27,990 nt of DNA, from positions 1 through 27,990 of the forward strand of contig JAEDCX010000026.1 in NCBI GenBank assembly GCA_016293925.1, written 5' to 3'. Both the position numbers and the translations under genes were made by a program. Below the pieces are notes generated by a model. That model was given only the letters and a program-made list of their open reading frames with translations. It was not told where the DNA came from and ran no database searches. This DNA comes from Lachnospiraceae bacterium (GTDB lineage: Bacteria; Bacillota; Clostridia; Lachnospirales; Lachnospiraceae). Positions 1 through 6,830 of this stretch are shown one piece after another (within the stretch, counting starts at the first letter, position 1; each line of letters begins with the position of its first letter).

Positions 1-17
1 ATGATCTCTCAAACTGA

Positions 18-419
18 GCAACATATCATCAAAGAGACAGCCACATAAGACGCAGAGCCGATGAACGCTTTTCCAAAATGCTTCAGAGTTACGAAAAGGA
101 GCAAAAAGCATTGACGCAGGAAGCGGAAGAAAACCGCCAGACCTTGCAGAATGCCGAACAGCGGGTAGTGGATTTAAGGCTTGTACTCCGCACACTTCGG
201 GAAATGACCGACATTAAGGAGCTTACCCCTACGCTTGTCAATTCGCTGATTGAGCGTATCGAAGTCCACAACAGCGACAAATCCGACGGTCACAGCCATG
301 TCAAGGTGGACATCTACTTTACGGCGGTAGGGATGATTGACATTCCCACCGAAAAAGAAATACTTGCCACGATGGAAGAAATACGGAACAACCCGCAGGA
401 TTTCAAATTTGTGGCGTAA
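18..419 (+). pseudogene. C-terminal remnant of a large serine recombinase (DUF4368-type)
   Basis: This is the tail of a site-specific recombinase of the large serine family, used by conjugative and mobilizable elements for excision and integration. The reading frame is open from base 18 to the TAA at 417-419. It encodes a charged coiled coil (DERFSKMLQSYEKEQ onward) followed by the beta-rich end typical of this family (LIERIEVHNSDKSDG, VKVDIYFTAVGMIDIP). The first ATG in frame is at 78, but it sits inside the coiled coil and lacks a good ribosome binding site, so it is not a true start. A stop codon (TGA, 15-17) lies in the same frame just upstream. The N-terminal catalytic resolvase domain, expected to start about 400 residues earlier, therefore cannot be joined to it without a frameshift or rearrangement. 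I read it as a broken gene marking the end of a decayed or truncated element. A sequencing error at the left edge is the main alternative. Confidence 0.7.
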
Positions 420-423
420 CAAA

Positions 424-460
424 GGGATACGGTGTAAACAATTTTAGTTACACCGTACCC
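424..460. repeat. Inverted repeat downstream of the recombinase remnant
   Basis: Ten bases (TACGGTGTAA, 428-437) pair perfectly with TTACACCGTA (448-457) around a 10-base loop, and GGG (424-426) can pair with CCC (458-460) across one bulged A. It begins five bases after the recombinase stop codon. No T-run follows, so it is a poor intrinsic terminator on this strand. It may be an mRNA 3' hairpin or part of the end of the former mobile element. Confidence 0.6.
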
Positions 461-489
461 TACATAAAAACATCCTTATCTGGCGACAG

Positions 490-618
490 CTAACGATGAC
501 TATCTTTTGCATGTCTTGTATCTCTTCGGATATTCGCATTCAAAAGAGATATGTGCAACTGACCTATATCTGTCTGACGGCAGAGGGTAATCATCTGCAT
601 CTGATTACGGTGCGGCAT
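490..618 (-). CDS. Doubtful small ORF, 42 residues, unknown
   Basis: A short minus-strand frame starts at ATG 618-616 and ends at TAG 492-490. An AGGAGG (complement of 630-635) lies 11 bases upstream, a good match at slightly long spacing. The product (MPHRNQMQMITLCRQTDIGQ at its start) is polar, with no signal peptide, membrane segment or motif I recognise. It lies in the 260-base gap between the recombinase remnant and the GTPase gene, the kind of place where small cargo genes of mobile elements survive. It may be entirely spurious, because the opposite strand is also open across much of the region. Confidence 0.2.
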   Translation of the reverse strand: MPHRNQMQMITLCRQTDIGQLHISLLNANIRRDTRHAKDSHR

Positions 619-681
619 CTCGACTATTACCTCCTCTTGTGATATGCTTAAATGTACGTATTCACGAGAGGGGGTATTTTT

Positions 682-3372
682 TTGGTCGGACAGACAGAGG
701 AAATGAAACCGAAGAAACGTATTTGCGCTGGTCTGTTGGCCCATGTGGATGCGGGCAAGACCACGTTATCGGAAGCAATGCTCTTTGCCTGTGGCAGAAT
801 CCGTACGCTGGGACGGGTAGACAGGGCAGATACGTTTCTGGACCATGATGATATGGAGAGAAAACGCGGAATTACAATCTATGCGAAATCCGCCCGGATA
901 GAGTACGGGAATCTGGCGGTTACGCTTCTGGATACGCCGGGACATGTGGATTTCTCACCGGAGATGGAACGATCCCTTCAGGTTATGGACTATGCGATTC
1001 TGGTAATCAGCGGAACCGCAGGTGTGCAGGCACACACCAGAACCCTGTGGAAGCTGTTGCAGGCGTATCGGGTATCGGTGTTCCTGTTCGTGAATAAAAT
1101 GGATCAGGCAGGCTGTGACAGGCAAAAGCTGGCAGCACAGATCCGGACGACATTCGGGGACGCCTGCATCGATCTGTCGGGAGACTGGCAGGAGGATGCC
1201 GCCATGGGGGATGAAGCTGCCATGGAAGAGTATCTGGAGAACCGGGAGCTTGCGGATGCAACCGTTACACGGCTGATTCGTGAGCGCAAGGTGTTTCCGC
1301 TTTTGTATGGATCTGCACTTCGCATGATCGGGGTGGGGGAACTGCTGGATACCATGGAGCGTTACATGGTGCCGCGGGAGTATCCGCAGACGTTCGGCGC
1401 CAGGGTGTTCAAAATCACCCGGGATGAGAAGGGAAACCGGTTGAGCTGGCTGAAGATCACGGGCGGAGAACTGCGGGTTCGATATGAGATCGGTGGGGAC
1501 AAGATTACCCAGATCAGGCTGTATAACGGACCTCGGTTTGAGACGGCAGAGTGTGTGCGGGCAGGAGAGGTCTGCGCGGTTACCGGCCTTACGGAGTGCA
1601 GGGCAGGAGACGGTCTGGGCTATGAGCAGGAGAATAGTGAGACGTACTTACATCCTGTCATGACCTATGGGCTGGAACTGCCGGAGGAAATCGATCCGGT
1701 ACAGGTTCTGCCGAAGCTTCGTATGCTGGAGGAAGAGGAACCGCAGCTGCATCTGGTATGGGACGAACAGCACCATGAGATCAAACTTCAGATCATGGGT
1801 GCGGTGCAGATGGAGATTCTGCGGGAGAAAATGAAAACACGGCTTGCTCTGGACGTGAATTTCACGGCGGGGAGGATTCTGTATAGAGAGACCATTGGGA
1901 ATACGGTAGAAGGTGTGGGACACTTTGAACCTCTGCGGCATTATGCGGAAGTGCATCTGCTGATGGAGCCGGGAGAGCATGGAAGCGGCATCACGGTTGC
2001 CTCATCGGTGAGTGAAGATGAACTGGCAGGCAACTGGCAGAATCTGATTCTGAAGCATGTGATGGAACGGAAACACAGAGGGGTGCTGACCGGATCCCCA
2101 CTGACGGACGTGAAGATCACGCTGACGGCAGGCCGGGCGCATCCGAAGCATACGGAAGGCGGGGATTTTCGGCAGGCGGTGTACCGTGCGGTCAGGCAGG
2201 GGCTGATGCAGGCGCAGTCTGTTCTGCTGGAACCCTTCTATTCCTACGAAATCACGGTTCCGGAACAGTTTCTGGGACGTATTATGACGGATATTGACCG
2301 CCTGGGGGGACGTCTGGATTCCCATAGGGCGGAGGATGGCAGGGCAGTGTTAACCGGTGTGGTTCCGGTGGCAGCGTTCACGGACTATCAGATGGAATTT
2401 ACTGCCGCTACCAAAGGACAGGGTCTGATGGCGCTGGCTGTGGACGGTTATTATCCCTGCAAACACTGGGAGGATGTTGTGGCCGGTATCGGCTATGACC
2501 CGGAACGGGATGTGAAGAATACAGCGGATTCCGTATTCTGCGCCCATGGCTCCGGTTTCGTGGTGCCCTGGTATGAAGTGCCGGAATATATGCATCTGGA
2601 GAGTTGTCTTGCCGGGCATGTATCGGAGGAGGACCGGTTTGTGCTGGAGGCAACCCGTGTGCGGATGCGGGAGGAGATCCGGCAGGAGCAGGGACGGGAC
2701 GATCTGTCCATCGGTACAGAGGAGATCGACGAGATCCTGAACCGGGCAAACGGCGCCAACCGTGGTACGAAGACTGCCTCCCACAAAGGAATCTCCGCCG
2801 GTAGAATCAGGAACCGGATTGCGGCAAGAACGATACAGAAGGAACCGGGAGAGTATACCGGGTATCGTCCCAACACGCGCAAAAAGGACAGATATCTTCT
2901 GGTGGATGGATACAATATCCTCTATGCGTGGGATACCTTTCAGGATCTGATGCCGGATTCCATAGACGGGGCAAGGGAACGGCTCTTAGAGATGATGAGC
3001 AATTACCGCGCCACCTATGATGGTCAGATCATTGTTGTATTCGATGCCTATCGGGTGAAGGGACATCCAACGGAGTCCTTTTCCTATCACAATATTCAGG
3101 TGGTTTATACCAAGGAAGCAGAGACCGCTGACCAGTATATCGAGAAATACGGTCATGAGCATGCCAAAGAGTATGATGTGGTGGTGGCTACTTCCGATGG
3201 ACTGGAGCAGATCATCATCCGGGGAGAGGGGTGTACACTTCTGTCCGCAAGGGATCTTCAACTGCAGGTACAAAGTGCGGCCGCGCACTTAAAAGAGAAT
3301 TATATGGAGCAGAACGTGTCACTGGGACACAGACCCTTCCGGGATGTTCCGGAGCCGGAAGAAGGATCGTGA
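682..3372 (+). CDS. Tet(M)/EF-G-like translational GTPase fused to a Rae1/YacP-type NYN endonuclease domain
   Basis: The N-terminal ~650 residues are a translation-factor GTPase of the ribosomal-protection (Tet) type: P-loop AHVDAGKT (residues 20-27), RGIT (62-65), DTPGH (84-88) and NKMD (138-141), then EF-G-like domains II to V. A linker of ~90 residues leads to a C-terminal NYN/PIN-like domain related to B. subtilis Rae1 (YacP), an A-site mRNA endonuclease. It has YLLVDGYN, VVFDA, ETADQYIE and TSDGLEQ, giving acidic residues D742, D788, D817 and D839. Tet proteins are ~640 residues; this one is 896, the excess being linker plus nuclease. I chose TTG 682 as start because AGGGGG (669-674) sits 7 bases upstream. 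ATG 652 has no comparable site, and ATG 703 also matches the family start, with GAGG very close. Numbering is from TTG 682. It is the first gene of a run with an unknown gene and rsmF. Inference: a ribosome-targeted GTPase that delivers an mRNA-cleaving domain to the A site. Direct tetracycline resistance is doubtful. Confidence 0.88.
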   Translation: MVGQTEEMKPKKRICAGLLAHVDAGKTTLSEAMLFACGRIRTLGRVDRADTFLDHDDMERKRGITIYAKSARIEYGNLAVTLLDTPGHVDFSPEMERSLQVMDYAILVISGTAGVQAHTRTLWKLLQAYRVSVFLFVNKMDQAGCDRQKLAAQIRTTFGDACIDLSGDWQEDAAMGDEAAMEEYLENRELADATVTRLIRERKVFPLLYGSALRMIGVGELLDTMERYMVPREYPQTFGARVFKITRDEKGNRLSWLKITGGELRVRYEIGGDKITQIRLYNGPRFETAECVRAGEVCAVTGLTECRAGDGLGYEQENSETYLHPVMTYGLELPEEIDPVQVLPKLRMLEEEEPQLHLVWDEQHHEIKLQIMGAVQMEILREKMKTRLALDVNFTAGRILYRETIGNTVEGVGHFEPLRHYAEVHLLMEPGEHGSGITVASSVSEDELAGNWQNLILKHVMERKHRGVLTGSPLTDVKITLTAGRAHPKHTEGGDFRQAVYRAVRQGLMQAQSVLLEPFYSYEITVPEQFLGRIMTDIDRLGGRLDSHRAEDGRAVLTGVVPVAAFTDYQMEFTAATKGQGLMALAVDGYYPCKHWEDVVAGIGYDPERDVKNTADSVFCAHGSGFVVPWYEVPEYMHLESCLAGHVSEEDRFVLEATRVRMREEIRQEQGRDDLSIGTEEIDEILNRANGANRGTKTASHKGISAGRIRNRIAARTIQKEPGEYTGYRPNTRKKDRYLLVDGYNILYAWDTFQDLMPDSIDGARERLLEMMSNYRATYDGQIIVVFDAYRVKGHPTESFSYHNIQVVYTKEAETADQYIEKYGHEHAKEYDVVVATSDGLEQIIIRGEGCTLLSARDLQLQVQSAAAHLKENYMEQNVSLGHRPFRDVPEPEEGS

Positions 3373-3467
3373 CGCGAAAGGATAACAGCATTAAAATATG
3401 GGAACGGTGGAACGTATGTATTGTTGAACCGTTTCATGATATTATCATGGATGCAGGGGGATCAGGA

Positions 3468-4085
3468 ATGGATATCCGTACACAGATTTTATGGAATCAG
3501 ATCAAAAACGAGGTGGACAGAATTCTTCACATGCCAAACAGCGGTTTCTATGGAGGGCAGACGCAGGAGCACAGAATTCTGGAAATGACACTGGTTATCG
3601 ACCGGAGGATTCCCACGGATGCATTGGAGGCATTCCTTCCGGATCTGGTCAGGTCGCTGAAGCGGCATGATGATGTATTCCGGGATGTGCGGATGAATCT
3701 GGTGGAGTGGACTGCGGACGGAACATGCAACAATACCGTTGTGCCCATGCTGCGGCTTACGATGAGCAGTTTCTATGAGGAATTGGAACGGGAACGGTGC
3801 ACCGGAGGGAATTGGGTTGCGGCGGAGAACCAGGCCGCCGGCGGGGATCAGGTTGCCGCCGGGAATCAGACTGCCGCGAAGCAGAAAACCTATCAGAACC
3901 TGTATGCCTATCTGAAGAAATTCCATGCCAGAAGCAGACTGGTGATTCTGCTGTGTGCAGCCGGGCATGCAGATGGGGATGCGGAAGAAAAGAAAAAAGA
4001 ACTTCTGCCCTTTTTGTGGCGTAAGTTGATCAGAATACAGATGGAGAATGGGGAGATAACGCTATGTTGCCGGAACGATTTCTAG
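3468..4085 (+). CDS. Unknown protein with a faint vWA-like pattern and a hexapeptide repeat
   Basis: I do not recognise this 205-residue protein. It is soluble, with no signal peptide or membrane segment. Hydrophobic strands (ILEMTLVIDRR, VRMNLVEWTADG, RSRLVILLCAAGHADGD) alternate with amphipathic helices in an order that recalls a von Willebrand A/Rossmann-like fold, but the metal-site DxSxS motif is absent, so that is only a guess. Between the second and third strands lies a low-complexity insert of four hexapeptides (NWVAAE, NQAAGG, DQVAAG, NQTAAK). The frame stays open further upstream, but ATG 3468 has AGGGGG (3455-3460) 7 bases before it, while the earlier ATG 3447 lacks a clear ribosome binding site. 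It follows the GTPase-nuclease gene by 95 bases and overlaps rsmF by 22 bases, so it is probably co-transcribed and translationally coupled to rsmF. The context suggests a ribosome-related role, which is inference. Confidence 0.7.
   Translation: MDIRTQILWNQIKNEVDRILHMPNSGFYGGQTQEHRILEMTLVIDRRIPTDALEAFLPDLVRSLKRHDDVFRDVRMNLVEWTADGTCNNTVVPMLRLTMSSFYEELERERCTGGNWVAAENQAAGGDQVAAGNQTAAKQKTYQNLYAYLKKFHARSRLVILLCAAGHADGDAEEKKKELLPFLWRKLIRIQMENGEITLCCRNDF
3810..3881 (+). repeat. Four imperfect 18-bp tandem units inside an ORF
   Basis: Four consecutive 18-base units (3810, 3828, 3846, 3864) encode the related hexapeptides NWVAAE, NQAAGG, DQVAAG and NQTAAK. The length is exactly in frame, so copy number could change without breaking the gene. 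Confidence 0.65.
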
Positions 4086-5467
4086 AGAGAATGAACAAAC
4101 TGCTGGGGAAAGAGGAATATGAGCAGTTCCTGGCAAGCTACGACAGGGTACGGTATAAAGCACTGCGCCTGAATCCGTTGAAGCTCGCCCGGGCAGGAAA
4201 ATCATCCGAGGAAGCGGTAGCGGAGCTTGGGACAGACTGGACCCTGCGGAGGGTTCCCTGGAGTCCTCTGGGACTGTACTATGGACCGGAGGATCAGCCG
4301 GGCAGACACATCTGTCATGATGCAGGGCTCTATTATATTCAGGAACCCAGCGCCATGGCACCTGCCGTCTATCTGGAGGCGAAACCGGGCGAGCGGATTC
4401 TGGATCTGTGTTCCGCTCCGGGCGGCAAGGGCACGCAGATTGCCGGAGACATGCAGGGGCGGGGATTGCTCATTCTCAATGAGATCCATCCTGCCAGAGC
4501 GAAGATTCTGTCTGAGAATGTAGAGCGGATGGGGATTCCGAACGCAATCGTCATCAATGAATCTCCGGAGAAACTGCGGGACAGATGGGATGCTTTTTTT
4601 GACCGTATCATGGTAGATGCACCGTGTTCGGGGGAAGGAATGTTCTTGAAAAATGAAGAGGCGCAGACGGAGTGGAGCGAAGAGAATGTGGCGCTGTGCG
4701 CCGAACGGCAGGACGGAATCCTTGCGGCGGCAGCAGGGATGCTGAAGCCGGGCGGGAGAATCGTGTACTCCACCTGTACCTTCGCACCGGAGGAGAATGA
4801 GGGGACCATAAGCCGGTTTATCCATGCGCACCCGGAGTTCCGGATTGCGGAGGTGGAGCGATCCGGGGGGATGTCGTCAGGACGCCCGGAATGGGTGGAA
4901 AATCCCTGCGAAGGACTTGAGAAAACCATCCGGCTGTTTCCACACCGGCTGGAAGGGGAAGGGCATTATGTGGCGGTTCTTGAGAAAACCGGTGCGGATT
5001 CCGATAAGGAGCATCGCAGGAAGCTGCAGCCGCCGCTTCCCGAGAAAGAGTACAGGGATTATGTGGATTTCTGCAGAGAGAATCTGCGGGAGCGGAGTGC
5101 CGGAGGAATTCGTGTTCCGGATCCGGAGGGCGTTCCGGTACTGTTTGGCGAGCAGCTGTATCTGGCGCCGGCAGGCTGTCCCGATCTGGGCGGGTTAAAG
5201 GTTCTGCGGCCGGGGCTGCATCTCGGAACACGGAAGAAGAATCGTTTTGAACCGTCCCACGCCCTTGCGCTGGCGCTGGGGGCGGAGGATGTGAGAAACA
5301 CCTACGACGGCACCGATGTGGCAGAGCAGTATGTGAAAGGGATGTCCCTCCCGGTCTCCGGAGAGAAGGGATGGTATCTGATCACCGCCCACGGATACAG
5401 TATCGGCTGGGGGAAGCTGGCGGACGGAACCATGAAGAATCATTATCCCAAGGGATTGAGGAAATAA
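4064..5467 (+). CDS. rsmF: RsmF-type 16S rRNA m5C methyltransferase (NOL1/NOP2/Sun family)
   Basis: This enzyme transfers a methyl group from S-adenosylmethionine to C5 of a cytosine in rRNA, acting in the cytoplasm on ribosomal subunits. The SAM-binding loop is DLCSAPGGKGTQIA. The two catalytic cysteine motifs are VDAPCSGEGMF (motif IV) and YSTCTFAPEENE (motif VI). The last ~100 residues (LRPGLHLGTRKKNRFEPSHA through HGYSIGWGKLADG) match the PUA-like C-terminal domain of RsmF proteins. Length is 467 residues, usual for the family. ATG 4064 is preceded by GGGGAG and overlaps the upstream gene by 22 bases. A strong terminator follows at 5487. The exact target cytosine cannot be told from sequence; E. 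coli RsmF modifies C1407, and Gram-positive relatives can modify more than one site. Confidence 0.9.
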   Translation: MLPERFLERMNKLLGKEEYEQFLASYDRVRYKALRLNPLKLARAGKSSEEAVAELGTDWTLRRVPWSPLGLYYGPEDQPGRHICHDAGLYYIQEPSAMAPAVYLEAKPGERILDLCSAPGGKGTQIAGDMQGRGLLILNEIHPARAKILSENVERMGIPNAIVINESPEKLRDRWDAFFDRIMVDAPCSGEGMFLKNEEAQTEWSEENVALCAERQDGILAAAAGMLKPGGRIVYSTCTFAPEENEGTISRFIHAHPEFRIAEVERSGGMSSGRPEWVENPCEGLEKTIRLFPHRLEGEGHYVAVLEKTGADSDKEHRRKLQPPLPEKEYRDYVDFCRENLRERSAGGIRVPDPEGVPVLFGEQLYLAPAGCPDLGGLKVLRPGLHLGTRKKNRFEPSHALALALGAEDVRNTYDGTDVAEQYVKGMSLPVSGEKGWYLITAHGYSIGWGKLADGTMKNHYPKGLRK

Positions 5468-5486
5468 GAGTGTATAGGATATCAGG

Positions 5487-5525
5487 AAGAATTCGGAAGA
5501 AAAGCATTTTCCGGATTCTTTTTTC
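5487..5525 (+). terminator. Rho-independent terminator of the GTPase-rsmF run
   Basis: AAGAATTCGGAA (5487-5498) pairs with TTCCGGATTCTT (5509-5520) over 12 pairs with one G-U, around a 10-base loop, followed by TTTT and C. It lies 20 bases after the rsmF stop codon. The 336-base gap to cysK otherwise holds only the cysK promoter and leader; I see no convincing gene there. Confidence 0.88.
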
Positions 5526-5674
5526 TGTTGCAGGAATATGTCTGTTACTGATCTGTTGTTTTCCTGCCTCTGGTCACCCGGGAGAAAGCAGAATCCATAT
5601 TGCGTTTGGGATTCGGAGCTCTGCAGCGGGAGAAGCCATCAGGAGAAAAATTTTGAAAAAAATGAAAATATATA

Positions 5675-5703
5675 TTGACATACCAGAATTATAGGTTTAT
5701 ATT
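5675..5703 (+). promoter_or_regulatory. Sigma-A type promoter of cysK
   Basis: Consensus -35 TTGACA (5675-5680), 17-base spacer, -10 TATATT (5698-5703). The spacer contains ACC-N9-GGT (5682-5696), a loose inverted repeat placed where a repressor could act. Rrf2-family CymR controls cysteine genes in many Firmicutes, but I cannot match its site with confidence. About 100 bases of leader follow before the cysK start, with no T-box-like structure that I could see. Confidence 0.8.
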
Positions 5704-5803
5704 ACATACAAACATACGAATCATGTAGGAAATAAAAAGCAGGATCGTATCGGAAGAACATGACAACAAGAAACAGTATCATGAAGAAGCGGAGGACAGG
5801 AAC

Positions 5804-6736
5804 ATGGCAAAGATTTACAAGGGAACATTGGAATTGATCGGGAATACACCACTCGTAGAGGTAGTGAACCTGGAGAAGAAACTGGGACTGGCAGCAAGAC
5901 TGTTAGTAAAACTGGAATATCTGAATCCTGCAGGAAGTGTGAAAGACAGAATTGCAAAGGCAATGATCGAAGATGCAGAGCAGAAGGGATTGCTGAAGGA
6001 GGGCAGCGTGATTATTGAACCGACCAGCGGAAATACGGGAATCGGCCTTGCTGCAATCGCGGCGGCCAAGGGATATGAGATCATCCTGACCATGCCGGAG
6101 ACGATGAGCGTTGAGCGGAGAAATATTCTGAAAGCATACGGTGCCAAACTGGAACTGACAGAGGGTGCCAAGGGAATGAAGGGAGCCATCGCAAGAGCAG
6201 AGGAATTGGCGAAGGAGATTCCGAACAGCTTCATCCCGGGACAGTTTGTGAACCCTGCTAACCCGGCAGTTCATTATGCCACAACCGGACCGGAGGTCTG
6301 GAATGATACGGACGGTACGGTGGACTACTTTGTAGCAGGCGTGGGTACCGGCGGAACCATCAGCGGTACAGGTAAATATCTGAAGGAGAAGAAGCCTGAT
6401 GTGAAGGTAATTGCTGTGGAGCCGGCAGGTTCTCCGGTATTGTCAGAGGGCAGAAGCGGAGCACATAAGATCCAGGGAATCGGTGCAGGATTCGTTCCGG
6501 ACACCCTGAACACGAAGATATATGATTCTATCCAGACCGTGGAGAATGAGGATGCGTTCCGGTACAGCAAGTTGCTTGCCACAACGGAGGGAATCCAGGT
6601 GGGAATCTCTTCCGGCGCCGCTCTTTATGCAGCGATCCAGCTGGCACAGAAGAAGGAGAATGCGGGCAAAACCGTGGTTGCACTGCTTCCCGATTCCGGA
6701 GACAGATATTATTCCACTGCTCTTTTCACGGAATAG
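5804..6736 (+). CDS. cysK: O-acetylserine sulfhydrylase (cysteine synthase A)
   Basis: A PLP enzyme that makes L-cysteine from O-acetylserine and sulfide in the cytoplasm, the last step of cysteine synthesis. The PLP lysine is K47 in NPAGSVKDR. The substrate loop is PTSGNTG, the phosphate-binding loop is GVGTGGTISGTG, and SSGAA and PDSGDRYYST are the expected C-terminal motifs. At 310 residues it is the usual length, with no CBS extension. ATG 5804 follows GGAGG at a spacing of 9. It has its own promoter and is separated from rsmF by a terminator, so it is probably monocistronic. No cysE lies nearby. The family includes cysM-like paralogs, but the motifs and length favour CysK. Confidence 0.95.
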   Translation: MAKIYKGTLELIGNTPLVEVVNLEKKLGLAARLLVKLEYLNPAGSVKDRIAKAMIEDAEQKGLLKEGSVIIEPTSGNTGIGLAAIAAAKGYEIILTMPETMSVERRNILKAYGAKLELTEGAKGMKGAIARAEELAKEIPNSFIPGQFVNPANPAVHYATTGPEVWNDTDGTVDYFVAGVGTGGTISGTGKYLKEKKPDVKVIAVEPAGSPVLSEGRSGAHKIQGIGAGFVPDTLNTKIYDSIQTVENEDAFRYSKLLATTEGIQVGISSGAALYAAIQLAQKKENAGKTVVALLPDSGDRYYSTALFTE

Positions 6737-6801
6737 ATAGACTCTTTTTGATAATACCACTATGCTTTTTGCGTAGAACGTGCTATTCTTAAGGAATCAA
6801 A

Positions 6802-6826
6802 ATCACGGTGGTTCGTGATGAGGTGA
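6802..6826 (+). promoter_or_regulatory. Hairpin abutting the MATE gene ribosome binding site
   Basis: ATCACG (6802-6807) and CGTGAT (6814-6819) form a perfect 6-bp inverted repeat with a 6-base spacer, directly before GAGGTGA (6820-6826), the Shine-Dalgarno of the MATE gene at 6831. It could be an operator or an mRNA hairpin affecting initiation. I found no convincing promoter in the 94-base gap after cysK. Confidence 0.4.
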
Positions 6827-6830
6827 CGGG

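Noticed and set aside
448..642. Forward open frame in the gap after the recombinase remnant
   Set aside because: No ribosome binding site before its ATGs (496, 511) and no recognisable protein; the composition looks non-coding.
682..2640. Calling the GTPase simply a tetracycline resistance protein
   Set aside because: The domain IV loop differs from Tet(M) at the drug-contact positions and the protein carries a nuclease domain, so resistance is not supported by sequence.
5470..5694. Possible small membrane protein starting at GTG 5470, with a hydrophobic stretch
   Set aside because: The strong rsmF terminator lies inside its first 20 codons and its end runs into the cysK promoter region, so the frame is probably accidental.
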